Source: Bizionia sp.
GTDB taxonomy: Bacteria; Bacteroidota; Bacteroidia; Flavobacteriales; Flavobacteriaceae
Length of the DNA: 10,236 bases
Assembly (NCBI GenBank): GCA_018067115.1
Contig: JAGPVI010000137.1
Location: 1 to 10,236 of the forward strand
Direction: 5' to 3'
This document shows, in pieces, positions 6,943 through 10,236 of this stretch (position 1 is the first letter of the stretch; the number at the start of each line of letters is the position of its first letter). A program made the translations under genes and the position numbers. The notes under the pieces are model-generated. The model worked only from the letters and a program-made list of their open reading frames with translations. It searched no databases and had not been told where the DNA came from.

Positions 6943-6977
6943 AAAAAAGACTATCAGAAATGATGGTCTTTTTTTTT
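6943..6977 (+). terminator. Intrinsic terminator after the GH109 gene
   Basis: The 5' arm A6-GACTATC (6943-6955) pairs with GATGGTC-T6 (6962-6974) through one T-G wobble, around a six-base loop (6956-6961). A run of nine T ends at 6977. It ends the nucleotidyltransferase-kinase-GH109 transcript. The ATG at 6960 that opens the longest frame of the next gene lies in the loop and 3' arm of this hairpin. Confidence 0.85.
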
Positions 6978-7045
6978 GCTTTGTACAGTTTACTTTTTGA
7001 CTATCGTCTCTTTAAAAAAGTGCTATTTTTTGCGTTTCTTTTTTT

Positions 7046-7053
7046 TACATTTG
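7046..7053 (+). promoter_or_regulatory. Bacteroidota -7 box for the M23 gene
   Basis: TACATTTG exactly matches TAnnTTTG and lies 17 bases before the ATG at 7071. This predicts a start near 7060 with a short leader. The only nearby TTG (7030-7032) is 13 bases away, shorter than the usual spacing. The stretch 6978-7045 is T-rich and holds no other signal that I can support. Confidence 0.45.
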
Positions 7054-7070
7054 GGTCTTATAATTTTAAT

Positions 7071-7766
7071 ATGACAGGTACCACCTTTTCTACGTTTTTA
7101 GCTGAAATAGCTCACGATCGTATTTTTGTAATAGATGCTTCGATTGAGAAGTCTCATTATATGCCGATTGATTTATCTGAAACGAATACCGATTTAAAGC
7201 ACTTTGATATAACTTGTGCCACAGCTTGGCAAGAGTATATTTCAAGCACTCTTAGTTCTCAAAATAAACAGGTTGCTTATGGTGGCTATTTAGAACAACG
7301 CAGTATTTATTCCCGAAGTGATTACTTCAATACACAACAACCGGAATCGGAACGTAATATTCATTTGGGAGTAGATTTATGGATTGCGGCCGGAACTTCA
7401 GTTTTAGCAGCATTTAATGGTGAAATTCATAGTTTTCAAGACAATACTAATTATGGCGATTATGGGCCGACAATCATTTTAAAACATAGAATAAATACAG
7501 TGACCTTTTATACGCTTTACGGACATTTAAGTCGTGAGTCTTTAGTCTCTTTAAAAGTAGGGGACAGGGTTAAAGCGGGTGATTGTATCGCTGTTTTAGG
7601 AGATGCTGCAGTAAATGGTAATTATGCACCACATTTACACTTTCAGGTTATTCTGGATCTGCAGGAGAAGCGTGGCGACTACCCTGGGGTAACTTGCACA
7701 AGAGATTTAGAATTTTATAAAAATAACTGCCCAGATCCTACCATTATTTTGGGGTTAGGCAAATAA
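7071..7766 (+). CDS. M23 family metallopeptidase (LytM-like)
   Basis: This protein ends in an M23 (LytM/lysostaphin-type) zinc peptidase domain; such enzymes cut peptide cross-links in peptidoglycan. From the chosen start the protein is 231 residues. The zinc site is complete: HLGVD (98-102; ligands H98 and D102), YGHL (150-153; H152 probable catalytic) and HLHF (188-191; H190 ligand, H188 catalytic). GDYGPTIILKH (129-139) and VKAGDCIAVLG (167-177) are typical domain core. About 90 residues precede the domain, including FVIDAS (19-24) and VAYGGYLEQRSIY (68-80), which I recall as conserved in flavobacterial homologues that also start with a short M-T-F-like segment. The frame is open upstream to ATG 6960, but that start lies in the terminator of the preceding gene. 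With the 7071 start there is no signal peptide, odd for a wall hydrolase; the upstream start would add a hydrophobic T-rich-coded segment. The gene is monocistronic, convergent with secA. Confidence 0.87.
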   Translation: MTGTTFSTFLAEIAHDRIFVIDASIEKSHYMPIDLSETNTDLKHFDITCATAWQEYISSTLSSQNKQVAYGGYLEQRSIYSRSDYFNTQQPESERNIHLGVDLWIAAGTSVLAAFNGEIHSFQDNTNYGDYGPTIILKHRINTVTFYTLYGHLSRESLVSLKVGDRVKAGDCIAVLGDAAVNGNYAPHLHFQVILDLQEKRGDYPGVTCTRDLEFYKNNCPDPTIILGLGK

Positions 7767-7781
7767 TACTATACGCGATTA

Positions 7782-7800
7782 ATTTCTATGGTATAGAAAT
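7782..7800. repeat. 8-bp inverted repeat beside the convergent terminator
   Basis: ATTTCTAT (7782-7789) and ATAGAAAT (7793-7800) are perfect inverted copies around GGT and abut the A-tract of the main terminator. The repeat lies after the M23 stop and could form a small, AT-rich second hairpin. On the secA side it lies beyond the predicted release point, so a role there is doubtful. Confidence 0.35.
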
Positions 7801-7802
7801 AA

Positions 7803-7843
7803 AAAAAAGGCCTGAAGTTTATTATAAACTTCAGGCCTTTTTT
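7803..7843. terminator. Bidirectional intrinsic terminator between M23 gene and secA
   Basis: GGCCTGAAGTTTA (7809-7821) pairs perfectly with TAAACTTCAGGCC (7825-7837) around the three-base loop TTA. Flanking A and T runs extend the stem to 19 base pairs. T-tracts follow on both strands: six T at 7838-7843 on plus, eight on minus opposite 7801-7808. It should end both the M23 transcript and the convergent secA transcript, whose stop codon is 18 bases away. Confidence 0.92.
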
Positions 7844-7861
7844 AAATAGTATAATTAGGTA

Positions 7862-10236
7862 TTAATCTTCAACAATTACCCATTCTCCTTTAGCTAATAA
7901 AGGTTCAGCTTGCTTAAATTTTACCGTTTTATTTTCACCACTCATAACGTGTTTAATAGTCACTTTATCATTACGCCCTACTTTTGGTTTGTCGCGAACA
8001 ATTGTTTCTACTACTTGCTGTTGAGGTTGAGAGTTTCCTGCAGCTTGATTTTGAGACGAACGCTCATCAAGATTAGGAATCTCATCTTTTTGTGTTTTTA
8101 AATGGTCTCTTTCACGAACCTGTTTTGCTTCGCTAATAGCACTTGTCGATTCGCTTGGCAATTCTCCTTTAAATAAGAATGAGATCACATCTTTATTTAC
8201 TTGGTCGATCATTGTTTTAAACAATTCGAAAGCTTCAAATTTATAAATTAGTAAGGGGTCTTTTTGTTCGTGTACCGCTAATTGAACAGATTGCTTTAAC
8301 TCGTCCATTTTACGTAAATGCGTTTTCCAAGAATCGTCAATAATTGCTAAAGCAATATTTTTCTCGAAATCGTTTACTAATTCTTTACCTTTAGACTCGT
8401 ACGCTTTTTCTAGGTCGGTAACAACGTTAAGTGTTTTTTTACCATCTGTAAACGGCACTACAATACGCTTGTATTTATCTCTTTGGTTTTCGTAAACATC
8501 TTTAATAACAGGGAAGGCTACTTCTGCGTTGCGATCCATTTTAGCTTTATAATGTTCGAAAGCCGATTTGTAAACTCTTTGAGAGATTACTTGAGGCGAT
8601 AGTTTGCCAAATTCTGCTTCGGTAATAGGAGAACTCATTGAGAAATAACGAATCAATTCAAACTCGAAATTTTTAAAATCGCTAGCCGTTTTATTCAATT
8701 CCGTAATAATTTCCGAGGTATCGAAAATCATATTCGCTAAATCTACACGTAAACGCTCTCCAAATAAAGCATGGTGACGACGTTTGTAAACCACCTCACG
8801 TTGCGAGTTCATAACATCATCGTACTCTAATAAACGCTTACGAACACCAAAGTTATTCTCTTCTACTTTTTTCTGTGCACGCTCTATAGATTTAGAAATC
8901 ATAGAATGTTGGATAACTTCGCCTTCTTCAAGCCCCATTCTATCCATCATTTTTGCGATACGCTCACTACCAAATAAACGCATTAAGTTGTCTTCTAGAG
9001 AGACATAAAACTGAGAGCTTCCTGGATCTCCTTGACGACCAGCACGACCTCTTAACTGACGGTCTACACGACGTGAATCGTGACGTTCGGTACCTACAAT
9101 AGCTAATCCGCCAGCAGCTTTTACAGCTTCCGATAGTTTAATATCGGTACCACGACCTGCCATATTGGTTGCAATTGTTACTTGTCCTGGTTGTCCAGCT
9201 TCGGCAACAATATCGGCCTCTCTTTTGTGTAATTTTGCGTTTAATACGTTGTGTGGTACTTTTCTTAACGCTAACATTCTTCCTAGTAACTCACTGATTT
9301 CAACATTTGTTGTACCAATTAATACTGGGCGTCCTGCTTGCGATAATTTGGTTACCTCGTCGATAACAGCATTGTATTTTTCGCGCTTCGTTTTGTAAAC
9401 TAAATCTTCTCTATCATCACGTGCAATTGGTCTGTTTGTAGGAATTTCTACAACATCAAGCTTGTAAATCTCCCAGAATTCACCAGCCTCTGTTACCGCT
9501 GTACCCGTCATACCAGATAATTTACGGTACATTCTAAAGTAATTTTGAAGCGTTACAGTTGCAAATGTTTGGGTTGCATCTTCAATTTTCACATTCTCCT
9601 TAGCTTCAATCGCTTGGTGTAAACCATCACTATAACGACGACCGTCCATAATACGACCGGTTTGTTCGTCTACAATCATTACTTTATTTTCCATAACAAC
9701 ATACTGGTTGTCTTTTTCGAATAAAGCGTAAGCTTTTAGTAATTGGTTTAAGGTATGAATACGTTCCGATTTAACACCGAAATCTCTAAATAACTCTTCT
9801 TTTAGATTAGCTTCTTCTTCTGTTGGTAAGTTTCTAGCTTCAATTTTTGCAGCTTCAATACCAATTTCTGGCATAACGAAAAAGTCGGGATTGTCTTTAC
9901 CAGATATGTATTCAATACCTTTATCTGTTAACTCAATCTGATTGTTCTTCTCTTCAATAACGTAATACAGTTCCTCATCTACTTTAGGCATCTCACGGTT
10001 ATTGTCTGCCATGTACTGGTTTTCCGTTTTTTGAAGGAGTTGTTTAATACCTTCTTCACTTAAAAACTTAATTAAAGCTTTGTTTTTAGGAATACCTCTG
10101 TATACTCTTAATAATTGAAAACCACCTTCTTTAGTATCACCTTCAGCAATTAATTTTTTTGCTTCCACTAAAACCTGTGTTAAGTGACGACGTTGAACGT
10201 TTACAATATCTTCAACTTTAGGTTTTAATTCTGTGA
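7862..10236 (-). CDS. secA: Protein translocase ATPase SecA (5' end off window)
   Basis: SecA is the motor ATPase that drives preproteins through SecYEG at the cytoplasmic membrane. About 790 codons are visible. The frame stays open to base 10236, continuing upstream of the GTG at 10166-10168 with residues reading PKVEDIVNVQRRHLTQ, so that GTG is not the start. Compared with the roughly 1,110 residues I expect in flavobacteria, about 320 N-terminal residues are missing, including the Walker A and DEVD motifs. Visible parts are DEQTGRIMDGRRYSDGLHQA, GMTGTAVTEAGEFW, the NBD2 motifs IGTTNVEISELLGRML, TNMAGRGTDIKL (near 9140-9175) and RQLRGRAGRQGDPGSSQF (near 9020-9075), then the helical scaffold and wing domains and a Gln-rich linker. 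The C-terminus keeps the KVGRND lead-in but has KVTIKHVMSGENK in place of the cysteine-rich PCPCGSGKK zinc motif, and ends GEWVIVED. It is convergent with the M23 gene. Confidence 0.97.
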   Translation of the reverse strand, partial: TELKPKVEDIVNVQRRHLTQVLVEAKKLIAEGDTKEGGFQLLRVYRGIPKNKALIKFLSEEGIKQLLQKTENQYMADNNREMPKVDEELYYVIEEKNNQIELTDKGIEYISGKDNPDFFVMPEIGIEAAKIEARNLPTEEEANLKEELFRDFGVKSERIHTLNQLLKAYALFEKDNQYVVMENKVMIVDEQTGRIMDGRRYSDGLHQAIEAKENVKIEDATQTFATVTLQNYFRMYRKLSGMTGTAVTEAGEFWEIYKLDVVEIPTNRPIARDDREDLVYKTKREKYNAVIDEVTKLSQAGRPVLIGTTNVEISELLGRMLALRKVPHNVLNAKLHKREADIVAEAGQPGQVTIATNMAGRGTDIKLSEAVKAAGGLAIVGTERHDSRRVDRQLRGRAGRQGDPGSSQFYVSLEDNLMRLFGSERIAKMMDRMGLEEGEVIQHSMISKSIERAQKKVEENNFGVRKRLLEYDDVMNSQREVVYKRRHHALFGERLRVDLANMIFDTSEIITELNKTASDFKNFEFELIRYFSMSSPITEAEFGKLSPQVISQRVYKSAFEHYKAKMDRNAEVAFPVIKDVYENQRDKYKRIVVPFTDGKKTLNVVTDLEKAYESKGKELVNDFEKNIALAIIDDSWKTHLRKMDELKQSVQLAVHEQKDPLLIYKFEAFELFKTMIDQVNKDVISFLFKGELPSESTSAISEAKQVRERDHLKTQKDEIPNLDERSSQNQAAGNSQPQQQVVETIVRDKPKVGRNDKVTIKHVMSGENKTVKFKQAEPLLAKGEWVIVED

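Noticed and set aside
6960..7070. Hydrophobic N-terminal segment for the M23 protein
   Set aside because: It is coded by a T-rich stretch that begins within the terminator hairpin of the preceding gene; a promoter box lies downstream of that ATG.
9165..9398. 77-codon plus-strand frame opposite secA
   Set aside because: It lies antisense to the conserved NBD2 motifs of SecA, and its composition follows from that coding strand.
10166..10168. GTG as the start of secA
   Set aside because: The frame stays open and SecA-like (PKVEDIVNVQRRHLTQ) up to the window edge, so the gene is simply cut off.

Overview
The window is AT-rich bacterial chromosomal DNA that looks like a marine-type member of the Bacteroidota, most likely Flavobacteriaceae. 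The evidence is the SecA variant at the right edge, the MeaB and DUF2911 pair, the absence of clear Shine-Dalgarno sites, and several good matches to the Bacteroidota sigma factor -7 box TAnnTTTG a short distance upstream of starts. No rRNA, tRNA, CRISPR array, insertion sequence or phage gene was seen.

Layout from left to right. (1) A family 2 glycosyltransferase on the minus strand is cut by the left edge. It is divergent from an extended-SDR sugar-nucleotide epimerase on the plus strand, with back-to-back promoter-like sites between them (650-744). (2) A minus-strand pair follows: a membrane-anchored DUF2911 protein and, 22 bases downstream, the GTPase MeaB (methylmalonyl-CoA mutase chaperone), which appears to start with TTG. 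(3) A three-gene plus-strand unit runs from a TAnnTTTG box (3535-3542) to a strong intrinsic terminator (6943-6977): a sugar-nucleotide-type nucleotidyltransferase, an APH-fold kinase closely resembling N-acetylhexosamine 1-kinase (NahK), and a lipoprotein of the GH109 / Gfo-Idh-MocA type (alpha-N-acetylgalactosaminidase family). (4) A cytosolic-looking M23 metallopeptidase homologue follows on the plus strand. (5) A bidirectional terminator separates it from the convergent, 5'-truncated secA on the minus strand.

The most interesting part is the three-gene unit. Read together, it suggests a short salvage route: GH109 releases GalNAc from a glycan, the NahK-like kinase makes the sugar 1-phosphate, and the nucleotidyltransferase activates it to a nucleotide sugar. 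The family calls are strong; the joined pathway and its substrate are inference. The SDR epimerase upstream could interconvert the product, but it lies in a separate transcription unit.

Two gene starts were moved downstream because the longest reading frame conflicts with transcription signals: the epimerase (745 rather than 715) and the M23 protein (7071 rather than 6960). The remaining genes are ordinary housekeeping or cell-envelope genes.
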